A stretch of 64,000 bases of DNA, taken from Achromobacter xylosoxidans A8 (GTDB lineage Bacteria; Pseudomonadota; Gammaproteobacteria; Burkholderiales; Burkholderiaceae_B). Where the stretch lies: positions 5,084,001 through 5,148,000 of the forward strand of contig NC_014640.1 of NCBI RefSeq assembly GCF_000165835.1, read 5' to 3'. Shown here piece by piece: positions 34,840 to 42,500 of this stretch (the stretch's first letter is position 1; each line of letters opens with the position of its first letter). The notes beneath the pieces are model-generated. The model was not told where the DNA came from. It did not search any database and worked only from the letters and a program-made list of their open reading frames with translations. The position numbers and the translations under genes were made by a program.

Positions 34840-35748
34840 TCAGGCGGTGGGGTGCAGCATGCAGTCCCGCAAGCGCAGCACCGATGCGCAGGAAGTGTCG
34901 CGATGCGTCACCAGCGACAAGGACAACGCATCATGCGCATCGGCGTCGGTCAGCGGCACGAAGGCCACGTGCGGGGTCGAGTATGCCCGCGTCACCCCAG
35001 GTACCAGCGCCAACCCCATGCCGCTGGCCACCAGGCTGATCAGCGTCTGCACCTGTATCGCCTCCTGGCTGATGCGCGGCGAGAAGCCCGCCTTCAGGCA
35101 TAGCGCCTGCGCCACGCCGTGCAGGCCCGGCACCTTCAACGGCGAGTACAGCACGAAGCTTTCGGCGCGGGCCCGCTGCAGGCTGACCGGCCCGCCCGCG
35201 GCCAGCGGATGTCCCGCCGGCACGGCCAGGATGAGGTCGTCGCGCTCCACCACCCAGGAATCCAGCGCCGCGTCTTCCGCCAGGGGGCCGCGCACCAGGC
35301 CGGCGTCGATATCGTTGGCGCGCAGCATCGCCACCAGGCCGACCGTGCTGTCCTCGCGCAGGTCCAGCTGCACATCCGGATACTGCGCGCGGAAGGCCGG
35401 CAAATGACGCGGCAGCAGCATGTAGGTGGCCGAGCCGACGAAGCCCAGCCGCAGCGTGCCCCATTCGCCCAGCGCCACGCGGCGGGCGGCCTGGCGCGCC
35501 TGCTCGGCGTGGAACAGCGCGCGGCGGGCGTCCGCCATCAGCGCCTGCCCCGCAGGCGTAGTCGTCACGCCCTTGGCGCCGCGCACCAGCAGCGGCACGC
35601 CCACCGCATGTTCCAGTTTCTGGATCGAGACCGATAGCGCCGGTTGCGCGATATGCAGCGTATCGGCGGCCCGTCGGTAGCTGCCCAGCTCCGCGATGGT
35701 GACGAACTGCCGGAGCTGCCGTAAATCGATAGCCATAACAAATTCCAT
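34840..35748 (-). CDS. LysR-family transcriptional regulator
   Basis: A LysR regulator of about 302 residues; starts at 35748 (MEFVMAIDL) or 35736 (MAIDLRQLRQF) are both possible and neither has a strong ribosome site. The helix-turn-helix is LRQLRQFVTIAELGSYRRAADTLHIAQPALSVSIQKLEHAVG. The C-terminal region (SPRISQEAIQVQTLISLVASGMGLALVPG) is very like that of the LysR protein at 5992, so they are paralogues. It is divergent from the CoA transferase-MaoC-Bug operon, which it probably controls. Confidence 0.92.
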   Translation of the reverse strand: MEFVMAIDLRQLRQFVTIAELGSYRRAADTLHIAQPALSVSIQKLEHAVGVPLLVRGAKGVTTTPAGQALMADARRALFHAEQARQAARRVALGEWGTLRLGFVGSATYMLLPRHLPAFRAQYPDVQLDLREDSTVGLVAMLRANDIDAGLVRGPLAEDAALDSWVVERDDLILAVPAGHPLAAGGPVSLQRARAESFVLYSPLKVPGLHGVAQALCLKAGFSPRISQEAIQVQTLISLVASGMGLALVPGVTRAYSTPHVAFVPLTDADAHDALSLSLVTHRDTSCASVLRLRDCMLHPTA

Positions 35749-35756
35749 ATCGCCCA

Positions 35757-35779
35757 ATACCTACGCCATATTAGACGTG
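35757..35779. promoter_or_regulatory. Candidate LysR operator between lysR and CoA-transferase operon
   Basis: An ATA-N9-TAT inverted repeat (35757-35771) with the T-N11-A pattern overlaps ATATTAGACGTG (35768-35779). That 12-mer matches 11 of 12 bases of 5926-5937, upstream of the paralogous LysR gene. The site lies between two divergent start codons only 60 bases apart. Confidence 0.5.
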
Positions 35780-35807
35780 TATGCGGCTGGCCGATAGGAT
35801 TCCTGCC

Positions 35808-37055
35808 ATGACAGCCTCTCCCCTATCCCGAACCAGTGCGCTGGGCGGCGTGCACATCCTGGACCTGACGTCGGTGGTGTTCGGCCCCTATGCGTCGCAG
35901 ATACTGGCCGACTATGGCGCCGACGTAATCAAGGTGGAAGCGCCCGCGGGCGATTCCACGCGCCATACCGGCCCCGCCCAGGAACCCGGGCTGGCCGCTA
36001 TGTTCCTGGGCCTGAACCGCAACAAGCGCAGCATCGTGCTGGACCTGAAGCAGGCCGCGGCACGGCAGGCGCTCTTGACGATGGTGGACCAGGCCGACGT
36101 GCTGATGCACAGCATGCGCCCGGCCAAGATGGCGGCGCTGGGATTGGGCCCGGATACGCTCTGCGCACGCAATCCACGCCTGGTCTATGCCGGCCTGTAC
36201 GGCTTCGGCGCGGGCGGCGCCTACGACGGCCGGCCTGCTTATGATGACATCATCCAGGGCCTGTCGGGCCTGGCCGATCTGGTCGACCGCCAGACCGGCG
36301 CGCCGCGCTACCTGCCTACCGTGGCGGCCGACAAGACTTGCGGCCTGGTCGCGGCGCACGCCATCCTGGCCGCCCTGTTCCAGCGCGAGCGCAGCGGCGC
36401 GGGACAACAACTGGAGGTCCCCATGTTCGAGAGCATGGCGTCCTACGCGCTGGTCGAGCATTACTACGGCAGGCACCTGGCCGACCAGCCCGGCGAGGCG
36501 GGATATCCGCGCGTGCTCACGCCCTGGCGCAGGCCGTGCCAGACCGCCGATGGCCATGTCTGCCTGATGCCCTACACCGACGCCCACTGGCGCGACTTCT
36601 TCCTTGCGGCGGAACGCCCCGACCTGGCAGAGGACGCGCGCTTTGCCGACATCGCGTCGCGCACGCGGCATATCGAGACGCTGTACGAACTGCAGGCCGG
36701 CATCGTGGCCGCACGCGATACCGCCTACTGGCTGGCGCTGTGCGAACGGTTGGAAATCCCCGCCGCGCGCGTCAACCGCCTGCAGGACCTGGAGGCCGAT
36801 CCGCACCTGCAAAGCGTGGACTTCTTCGAGCCGCTCGAAAGCGCCTCGGGCAGCCGCTACCGCTTTCCCCGCAACCCCGTGCGCCTGCAGCACTCCCACG
36901 TGCCAGCCGCCATGCCGCCGCGCCTGGGCGAGCACACGCTGGACGTGCTGCGCCAGGCCGGCCTGGACGAAACCCTAATCTCCACGCTTCTGGAATCGGG
37001 CGCCGCCCGCGACGCGCTTTTCTCAACCCAGACCCACAGCAAGGACCCCGCATGA
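35808..37055 (+). CDS. CaiB/BaiF class III CoA transferase
   Basis: A 415-residue class III CoA transferase with GVHILDLTSVVFGPYASQILADYGADVIKVE, RNKRSIVLDLKQAAAR and GFGAGGAYDGRPAYDDIIQGLSGLADL. It is close in sequence to the transferase at 9795 (same PYASQILADYGADVIKVE-type start and YDDIIQG block). The ATG at 35808 is preceded by TAGGA; an ATG at 35781 would add nine residues. The stop overlaps the MaoC start in an ATGA. Confidence 0.92.
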   Translation: MTASPLSRTSALGGVHILDLTSVVFGPYASQILADYGADVIKVEAPAGDSTRHTGPAQEPGLAAMFLGLNRNKRSIVLDLKQAAARQALLTMVDQADVLMHSMRPAKMAALGLGPDTLCARNPRLVYAGLYGFGAGGAYDGRPAYDDIIQGLSGLADLVDRQTGAPRYLPTVAADKTCGLVAAHAILAALFQRERSGAGQQLEVPMFESMASYALVEHYYGRHLADQPGEAGYPRVLTPWRRPCQTADGHVCLMPYTDAHWRDFFLAAERPDLAEDARFADIASRTRHIETLYELQAGIVAARDTAYWLALCERLEIPAARVNRLQDLEADPHLQSVDFFEPLESASGSRYRFPRNPVRLQHSHVPAAMPPRLGEHTLDVLRQAGLDETLISTLLESGAARDALFSTQTHSKDPA

Positions 37056-37528
37056 CCGCAGACCGCAACGCCGTCGATATCAAGCAGCTAGGCCACGGCT
37101 ACTACTGGCAGGACCTGGCCGTGGGCCAGCGCTTCCACACATTCCGCCGCACGGTGACCGAAACCGACATCGTGAATTTCATCAGCGTGACCGGCATGCT
37201 GGAAACGATCTTCATCGACGCCACCTATGCGCACGGCGCCATCCAGGGACGCCCCGCCCCCGGCGCGCTGACCTACGGCCTGATCGAAGGCCTGATCATG
37301 CAGGGCATGGTGCAAGGCACCGGGCTGGCGCTGCTGGAGGTCCACAAGAAAATGCTGGCGCCGGTGGTCGCGGGCGACACCATCTGGGCCGAGATCGAAG
37401 TCACGGGCATACGCCCCACCTCGCAGCACAACCGGGCGGTGGTCGCGTCCGCCATCGAAGTCCGCAATCAGCACGGCAAGCCGGTGATGGCCTACACGGC
37501 CACGCGCATGCTGGCCGGCAGGCCCTGA
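37052..37528 (+). CDS. MaoC-family hot-dog protein lacking the usual catalytic motif
   Basis: A 158-residue hot-dog protein with the MaoC layout (DLAVGQRFHTFRRTVTETDIVNFISVTG, RPAPGALTYGLIEGL, LHKKMLAPVVAGDTI-like block). At the catalytic motif G-D-x-N-P-x-H it reads GMLETIF (48-54), so Met49 and Phe54 replace Asp and His. It may be inactive, act on a different chemistry, or serve as a subunit. It is coupled to the CoA transferase (4-base overlap) and followed by a Bug gene. Confidence 0.8.
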   Translation: MTADRNAVDIKQLGHGYYWQDLAVGQRFHTFRRTVTETDIVNFISVTGMLETIFIDATYAHGAIQGRPAPGALTYGLIEGLIMQGMVQGTGLALLEVHKKMLAPVVAGDTIWAEIEVTGIRPTSQHNRAVVASAIEVRNQHGKPVMAYTATRMLAGRP

Positions 37529-37616
37529 AAGTTCATCAGACGGCCAAGCCTCCCCGCAGAGGGGGCCGGCGGCTGGACGCGGTTCGCGTCGCCAAGACAG
37601 CACAAGGAGACAAAAG

Positions 37617-38582
37617 ATGAAGAAAGCACTGCTGGCAGGCAGCCTCGCCATCCTGGCGCTGGCAGGCGCCGCAAGCGCCCAGGCCGCCTGGCCCGAGCGC
37701 CCCATCACCATGGTGGTGCCCTTCCCGCCCGGCGGGCCGACCGACCTGGTGGCGCGGGTGCTGGCCAAGCAGTTGACGGACCAGCTGGGCCAGACCGTCG
37801 TGGTCGAGAACAAGGGCGGCGCCAACGGCAATATCGGCATGCAGTACGCGGCGGCCGCCAAGCCCGATGGCTACACCGTGCTGTACAACACGTCCTCCAT
37901 CGCGCTCAGTCCCAATCTGTACCGGTCGCTGGCCTTCGACCCGGTCAAGGACTTCGCGCCGGTATCGTCCACGGCAGTGATCCCGCTGGTGCTGCTGGTG
38001 CATCCGTCCGTGCCGGCGCCAGACACCCGCGCGTTCGTGCAGTACGCGCGCGAGCATCCCGGCAAGCTGTCGTATGGTTCGGCCGGCGCCGGCAACGTCA
38101 CGCACCTGGGCGCCCTTTTACTAATGCGTTCGCTGCAGATCGACGCGGTGCATGTGCCGTACCGCGGCAGCGCGCCGGCCATGACGGATCTGGTCGGCGG
38201 ACAGGTGCAGCTCATGACCAATACGCTGAACGATTCGCTCGGCTTCATCCGCGAAGGCAAGCTGCGCGCGCTGGCCGTGACCAGCGGCACGCGCAGCGAA
38301 CAATTGCCCGAAGTGCCGACGGTGGCGGAAACCGTGGTGCCTGGATTCGAGATGGGCGCCTGGCAAGGCGTGGTGGTGCCGGCAGGCACGCCGGCGCCGA
38401 TCATAGACAAGCTGAACGCCGAGATCCGCCGCGCGCTGCAATCGCCCGAAATGACCAAACAGCTCAAGGCGCAGGGCGCGCAAGCGCTGGGCTCCACGCC
38501 CCAGGAGTACGCGACCTACATCAAGAGCGAAATCGCGCGTTGGGGAGAAGTGGTGAAGGAGGCCAACGTCAAGCTGGACTAA
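37617..38582 (+). CDS. Bug/TctC-family periplasmic carboxylate-binding protein
   Basis: A 321-residue Bug receptor with a clean signal peptide (MKKALLAGSLAILALAGAASAQA). Motifs: RPITMVVPFPPGGPTDLVAR, VENKGGANGNIGMQYA and AFDPVKDFAPVSS. AAGGAGA precedes the ATG. It ends the CoA transferase-MaoC operon and is followed by a strong terminator hairpin. Confidence 0.94.
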   Translation: MKKALLAGSLAILALAGAASAQAAWPERPITMVVPFPPGGPTDLVARVLAKQLTDQLGQTVVVENKGGANGNIGMQYAAAAKPDGYTVLYNTSSIALSPNLYRSLAFDPVKDFAPVSSTAVIPLVLLVHPSVPAPDTRAFVQYAREHPGKLSYGSAGAGNVTHLGALLLMRSLQIDAVHVPYRGSAPAMTDLVGGQVQLMTNTLNDSLGFIREGKLRALAVTSGTRSEQLPEVPTVAETVVPGFEMGAWQGVVVPAGTPAPIIDKLNAEIRRALQSPEMTKQLKAQGAQALGSTPQEYATYIKSEIARWGEVVKEANVKLD

Positions 38583-38601
38583 AGGCCGCCGAAGGTGGAT
38601 G

Positions 38602-38630
38602 CAAAACGCCCGCAAGTCGCGGGCGTTTTG
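38602..38630. terminator. Bidirectional rho-independent terminator
   Basis: A perfect 12-bp stem (38602-38613 with 38619-38630) closes a 5-base loop. The stem arms end in AAAA on the left and TTTT on the right, so it can terminate both the Bug operon (plus) and the convergent tautomerase gene (minus). Confidence 0.9.
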
Positions 38631-38657
38631 CTGAGACTGCGGAACCGGCTGAAAAAC

Positions 38658-39032
38658 TCAGCGGCCGTTGGCCTTGGCGGTGATGCCGTTGGCCGCGCCC
38701 ATGTCGGTATTGGGCACGTCGCGCAGCAGCACGCGCACGTCCTGGCCCGAGATGCCGATGCTGGCGCACACGGCCTGGTTCAGGGCCGCGATCAGCGCGG
38801 CCTTCTTGGCCTCGTCGCGGCCGGAGATCAGCGCCACGTCGACGCGAGCCATGGCCTTGCCGATTTCGCCGCCCACGATCACGTGCTCGGCCGCCACTTC
38901 CTGCAGCACGATGCGCACGCTGGGCAGCGGCGCCGCGATGCTTTCGACGACGGCGTTGGACGCGGCCTGCAACAGAGCGGCCTTCTGGGCGGCCGTGTGG
39001 CCTGCCATGATCTGGACATTCAAAATAGGCAT
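38658..39032 (-). CDS. Fused (tandem) 4-oxalocrotonate tautomerase-like protein
   Basis: A 124-residue protein, twice the usual 4-OT length. The first unit begins MPILNVQIM, exposing Pro as the N-terminal residue after Met removal, as needed for tautomerase catalysis. It continues with HTAAQKAALLQAASNAVVESI and VRIVLQEV. The second unit starts near residue 63 (RVDVALISG), has the same helix (AKKAALIAALNQAVCASIG) and strand (VRVLLRDV), but no Pro. It is thus a fused 4-OT with one potential active site per chain. The substrate is unknown and its neighbours do not help. Confidence 0.85.
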   Translation of the reverse strand: MPILNVQIMAGHTAAQKAALLQAASNAVVESIAAPLPSVRIVLQEVAAEHVIVGGEIGKAMARVDVALISGRDEAKKAALIAALNQAVCASIGISGQDVRVLLRDVPNTDMGAANGITAKANGR

Positions 39033-39056
39033 GACGGATTCCGATGTTCCGAAAAA

Positions 39057-39149
39057 GGAGAAACCGGCCCAGGCGGCCGGCAAACCATCATATCCGTATC
39101 GGAGCCGCGCAAACGGCCAAGCGGCCTCGATACGGATTAGGGTTTCTCC
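39057..39149. repeat. Nested inverted repeats between the tautomerase and proV-type genes
   Basis: Outer arms GGAGAAACC (39057-39065) and GGTTTCTCC (39141-39149) are perfect complements. They enclose inner perfect 10-bp arms ATCCGTATCG (39092-39101) and CGATACGGAT (39128-39137). On the minus strand this folds just after the ATPase stop and before the tautomerase start. There is no T-run, so it is not a simple terminator. Confidence 0.6.
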
Positions 39150-39152
39150 CTG

Positions 39153-40409
39153 TCAGGCCGCCTGATCGCGGCGCTCGAGCTCGGGCTGCTCTTGCGCCTC
39201 GGTGGCCGCGGCAGCTTCCGCCGGCGCGGTTTCCGCCAGGGCCGGCGTCACCAGTTCCACGACCTTCTTGCGCGACAGCATGCCGATGAACTCGTCGTCC
39301 TCGCCGGTCACCGCGACCGGCTGGTCGCTGTGCACCAGCTGGGCCAGCACCTCGCCCAAGCCCGCCGTGGCCGGCACCGAAGCCAGGTCCTCGACGTAGC
39401 GCGAGATATCGCGCGCGCCTTCCTCGATGGCGCGCGTGGCGGCCTCCGCGGTCAGCACGCCCGCCAGCCGCTTGCCATCCAGCACCGGCGCGTACTCGTA
39501 GCTCAGCGCACGCATGCGGTCCATGGCGTGGGCGGGACGCGAACGCATGGTCAAAGTCAGGCGCGCCGGGTTCACGGCATGCGTGGCGTTGAGCACCTTG
39601 GTGCGGTTCACGTCTTGCAGGAACGACTGCACGTAGTCGTTGGCCGGGTTCAACAGGATGTCTTCCGGCGTGCCTTCCTGCACCAGTTCGCCGTCTTTGA
39701 GGATGGCGATGCGATTGCCCAGGCGCAGCGCCTCGTCCAGGTCGTGGGTGATGAAGACGATGGTCTTGTTGAGCTTGGCCTGCAATTGCAGCAGCTGGTC
39801 CTGCATCTCGCGGCGGATCAGCGGATCCAGCGCCGAGAAGGCTTCGTCCATCAGCAGGATTTCGGCATCGGTGGCCAGCGCCCGCGCCAGGCCGACGCGC
39901 TGCTGCATGCCGCCCGACAGCTGGTGCGGATACTGGTTCTCGAAGCCCGACAGGCCCACCTGGTCCAGCCATTCGCGGGCGCGCTTTTCGCGTTCGGCAC
40001 GGCCCACGCCCTGCACCGTGAGACCGTAGGCGGCATTGTCCAGCACCGTGCGGTGCGGGAACAGGCCGAAGCGCTGGAACACCATGCTCATCTTCTTCTG
40101 GCGGAAGATTTCCAGGTCGCGCTTGTTCAGGCTGACCACGTCCACGCCGTCGACCAGGATGTGGCCGGCGCTGGGTTCGATCAGGCGGTTGAAGTGGCGG
40201 ATCAAGGTGGACTTGCCGGAACCCGACAGGCCCATGATGACGTAGATGCTGCCTTCTTCGATCGACAGGCTGATGTCGCGCAGGCCCAGCGTGTGGCCGC
40301 TTTCGGCCAGTAGCTGTTCCTTGCTCATGCCGCCCTGGGCGGCTTCCAGCCATTTCTTCGGATGCGGCCCGAAGACCTTGTAGATGTTCTTGACCTCGAT
40401 CTTGCTCAT
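39153..40409 (-). CDS. proV: Glycine betaine/proline ABC transporter ATPase (ProV type)
   Basis: A 418-residue ATPase of the ProV/OpuAA class. The ABC domain has Walker A GLSGSGKSTLIRHFN, signature HQLSGGMQQRVGLARAL and Walker B ILLMDEAFSALDP. The Q-loop region reads MVFQRFGLFPH. The C-terminal 140 residues form a CBS pair (YEYAPVLDGKRLAGVLTAEAA, DQPVAVTGEDDEFIGMLSRKKVVELV), which in OpuA senses osmotic strength. It ends in an Ala/Glu-rich tail. The start overlaps the permease stop by 4 bases. Confidence 0.92.
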   Translation of the reverse strand: MSKIEVKNIYKVFGPHPKKWLEAAQGGMSKEQLLAESGHTLGLRDISLSIEEGSIYVIMGLSGSGKSTLIRHFNRLIEPSAGHILVDGVDVVSLNKRDLEIFRQKKMSMVFQRFGLFPHRTVLDNAAYGLTVQGVGRAEREKRAREWLDQVGLSGFENQYPHQLSGGMQQRVGLARALATDAEILLMDEAFSALDPLIRREMQDQLLQLQAKLNKTIVFITHDLDEALRLGNRIAILKDGELVQEGTPEDILLNPANDYVQSFLQDVNRTKVLNATHAVNPARLTLTMRSRPAHAMDRMRALSYEYAPVLDGKRLAGVLTAEAATRAIEEGARDISRYVEDLASVPATAGLGEVLAQLVHSDQPVAVTGEDDEFIGMLSRKKVVELVTPALAETAPAEAAAATEAQEQPELERRDQAA

Positions 40410-41263
40410 CGCTGGCCTCCCATGCGCATGCGCTGTCCATACGATTGCGTGATCCGGTCGAACAGCACGGCCAACACCACGATACCCAAGCCCGCCAGCA
40501 GGCCGCGGCCCACTTCCAGGCGGTTGATGCCGAGCAGCACTTCGTAGCCCAGGCCGCGCGCGCCGATCATCGAAGCGATCACCACCATCGACAGCGCCAT
40601 CATCGTGGTCTGGTTGATGCCGGCCATGATGTTGGGCAGGGCCAGCGGCAACTGCACGCCGAACAGCTGCTGGCGCGGATTGGCGCCGAAGGCGCGCGAG
40701 GCTTCCAGCACTTCGCGGTCGACCAGGCGGATGCCCAGGTCGGTCAGGCGGATCAGCGGCGGCACGGCGTAGATCACGGTGGCGATGATGGCGGGGATCT
40801 TGCCCAGGCCGAACAGCATGACCACGGGGATCAGGTACACGAAGCTGGGCATGGTCTGCATCACGTCCAGCACCGGCAGCATGATGGAGCGCAGCCAGTT
40901 GATCCGCGCCATCAGCACGCCCAGCGGAATGCCGATAATCACCGACAGGCCGGCCGCCATGATCATCAGCGCCAGCGTCTGCATGCCGGCATCCCACAGG
41001 CCCAGCACGCCAATCACGCACAGCAGCGCGCCCATCGCCAGGCTCAGGCCGATGCGGCGGCTGACGCCCCAGGCGATCGCGACCGTGACCGCGACCACCG
41101 CCCACCAGGGCGAATTGCGCAACAGCTGCTCCAGCCACACCAGGGCATGCAGCACGGGCTGGGACAGGGTCTCCAGCGTGTCGGCATAGTTGGTGACCAA
41201 GTGATCGACAAAGCCGTCGATCGCCCCCCGGACCTGCCGGGCGGGAATAATTTCAGGAAACAT
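40406..41263 (-). CDS. proW: Glycine betaine/proline ABC transporter permease (ProW type)
   Basis: A 285-residue inner-membrane permease with about six hydrophobic segments. The EAA-like cytoplasmic loop is LEASRAFGANPRQQLFGVQLPLALPNIMAGINQ. The TM regions with VLDVMQTMPSFVYLIPVVMLFGLG are typical of ProW/OpuAB. The ATG at 41263 has GGAG upstream. It is separated from the binding-protein gene by 235 bases rich in hairpins, but lies in the same orientation and probably in the same transcript. Confidence 0.92.
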   Translation of the reverse strand: MFPEIIPARQVRGAIDGFVDHLVTNYADTLETLSQPVLHALVWLEQLLRNSPWWAVVAVTVAIAWGVSRRIGLSLAMGALLCVIGVLGLWDAGMQTLALMIMAAGLSVIIGIPLGVLMARINWLRSIMLPVLDVMQTMPSFVYLIPVVMLFGLGKIPAIIATVIYAVPPLIRLTDLGIRLVDREVLEASRAFGANPRQQLFGVQLPLALPNIMAGINQTTMMALSMVVIASMIGARGLGYEVLLGINRLEVGRGLLAGLGIVVLAVLFDRITQSYGQRMRMGGQR

Positions 41264-41396
41264 TCGTTCTACTCCATTCTGGCGCACTCACCGCGCGGAC
41301 CGCCCGCGCCAGCCCCGGGATCGGGAATGCGGCGCAAGCTTGCGGCTTCCAGCTAGAAAACGGCCGGCCATCCCGGCTGCGCCAGCGCATCACGGC

Positions 41397-41480
41397 CCGG
41401 GCGCGAACGCCCGGCCGGCGGTCATCCCGGCGAAGGAATCCGGCCCCTAGGGAGGGCCGGCGCGCGCCACGGGGGCGCGC
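41397..41480 (-). repeat. Three strong hairpins between the binding-protein and permease genes
   Basis: Perfect stems occur at 41397-41403/41408-41414 (CCGGGCG, loop CGAA), 41440-41446/41454-41460 (CCGGCCC) and 41462-41468/41474-41480 (GCGCGCC). They follow the binding-protein stop within 100 bases. Such structures commonly stabilise the upstream message or reduce read-through, giving more binding protein than permease. No T-run follows. Confidence 0.7.
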
Positions 41481-41498
41481 AGCCAGGCTCATGGCGGG

Positions 41499-42500
41499 TT
41501 ACAGCGCGCCTTGGACGCGCCCGGCGACGTCGGCGGGGACCCACTTGGTCCAGACGTCGGGTTTGTTCTTCAGGAACCACTTGGCCACGGCGCTGGCTTC
41601 GTCGCCGGACTCTTCCATGTGGGCCAGGGTTTCATTGATCACCGGCAGCGGCACCGAGACCTTGGACAGGAATTCGGTGAGCTTGGGGGCTTCCTCGGAG
41701 AACTTGGTGTTCACCGCCGTGAAGACGGGGTTGTCGGGATAGGCGCTGGGCTCGGGATTGGCGCACTTGGGCGACGTCAGGCACTTGTGCTTTTCGGCGT
41801 CGTAGGGCGGCATGTCGAGCTTGACCAGGTCCATCGCGCCGACCAGCGGCGTCGGCGACCAATAGTAGAAAACCACGTTCTGCTTGCGCTTGTAGGCCGA
41901 CATCAGGGCCGCCTTCTGCGCCGCGCCCGTGCCGGGCGAGTACAGCGTGTAGGAGTCGTCCAGCTTCAGGGCGTGGAACAGGTTGTTGCTGGTGATTTCG
42001 CAGCCCCAGCCTGCCGGGCAGCCGTAGAAGCGGCCCTTGCCGGGCTCTTCCGGATCCTTGAACTTGTCCTTGAACTTCGGCAGGTCGGCCGCGGACTTGA
42101 GTTCGGGCAGGCGTTCGGCCGTGTAGCGCGGGATGTACCAGCCTTCGGCGCCCATGTAGAGGTCGCCGATGCGCTTGACCTTGCCGGTCTTCTCGGCGCG
42201 GTCCCAGGGATCGGCGACGCTGTTCAGCCAGATCTCGGTGTTGATATCCAGATCGCCGCGCTCCAGCGCGGCCAGGGCGGGCAGGGTTTCGGTGGGCAGG
42301 GTTTCGGTCTTGCAACCGTAGCCCTTTTCCATGATGAAACGTTCGACGTCAACCAGGACCAGATTGGATTCCCAGTTCATCGCGCCGAAATTGACCGGGC
42401 GCTTGATTTCGCACTGAACGGCATCGGCGGCTTGGGCCGCACCGGCGAAGGCGAACAACACGGCCGCGGCGGCCAGGGTCTTGACAGGGGTAAAACGCAT
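41499..42500 (-). CDS. proX: Glycine betaine/proline periplasmic binding protein (ProX type)
   Basis: A 333-residue periplasmic protein of the OpuAC/ProX family. The signal peptide ends at GAAQA-ADAVQ. It has INTEIWLNSVADPWDRAEKTGKV, YTLYSPGTGAAQKAALMSA and FYYWSPTPLVGAMDLVKL. Three cysteine pairs (for example CPAGWGC and CLTSPKC) suggest disulfides. The ATG at 42500 has GGAGG upstream. It is the first gene of the transporter operon, the reverse of the E. coli proVWX order. Confidence 0.92.
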   Translation of the reverse strand: MRFTPVKTLAAAAVLFAFAGAAQAADAVQCEIKRPVNFGAMNWESNLVLVDVERFIMEKGYGCKTETLPTETLPALAALERGDLDINTEIWLNSVADPWDRAEKTGKVKRIGDLYMGAEGWYIPRYTAERLPELKSAADLPKFKDKFKDPEEPGKGRFYGCPAGWGCEITSNNLFHALKLDDSYTLYSPGTGAAQKAALMSAYKRKQNVVFYYWSPTPLVGAMDLVKLDMPPYDAEKHKCLTSPKCANPEPSAYPDNPVFTAVNTKFSEEAPKLTEFLSKVSVPLPVINETLAHMEESGDEASAVAKWFLKNKPDVWTKWVPADVAGRVQGAL

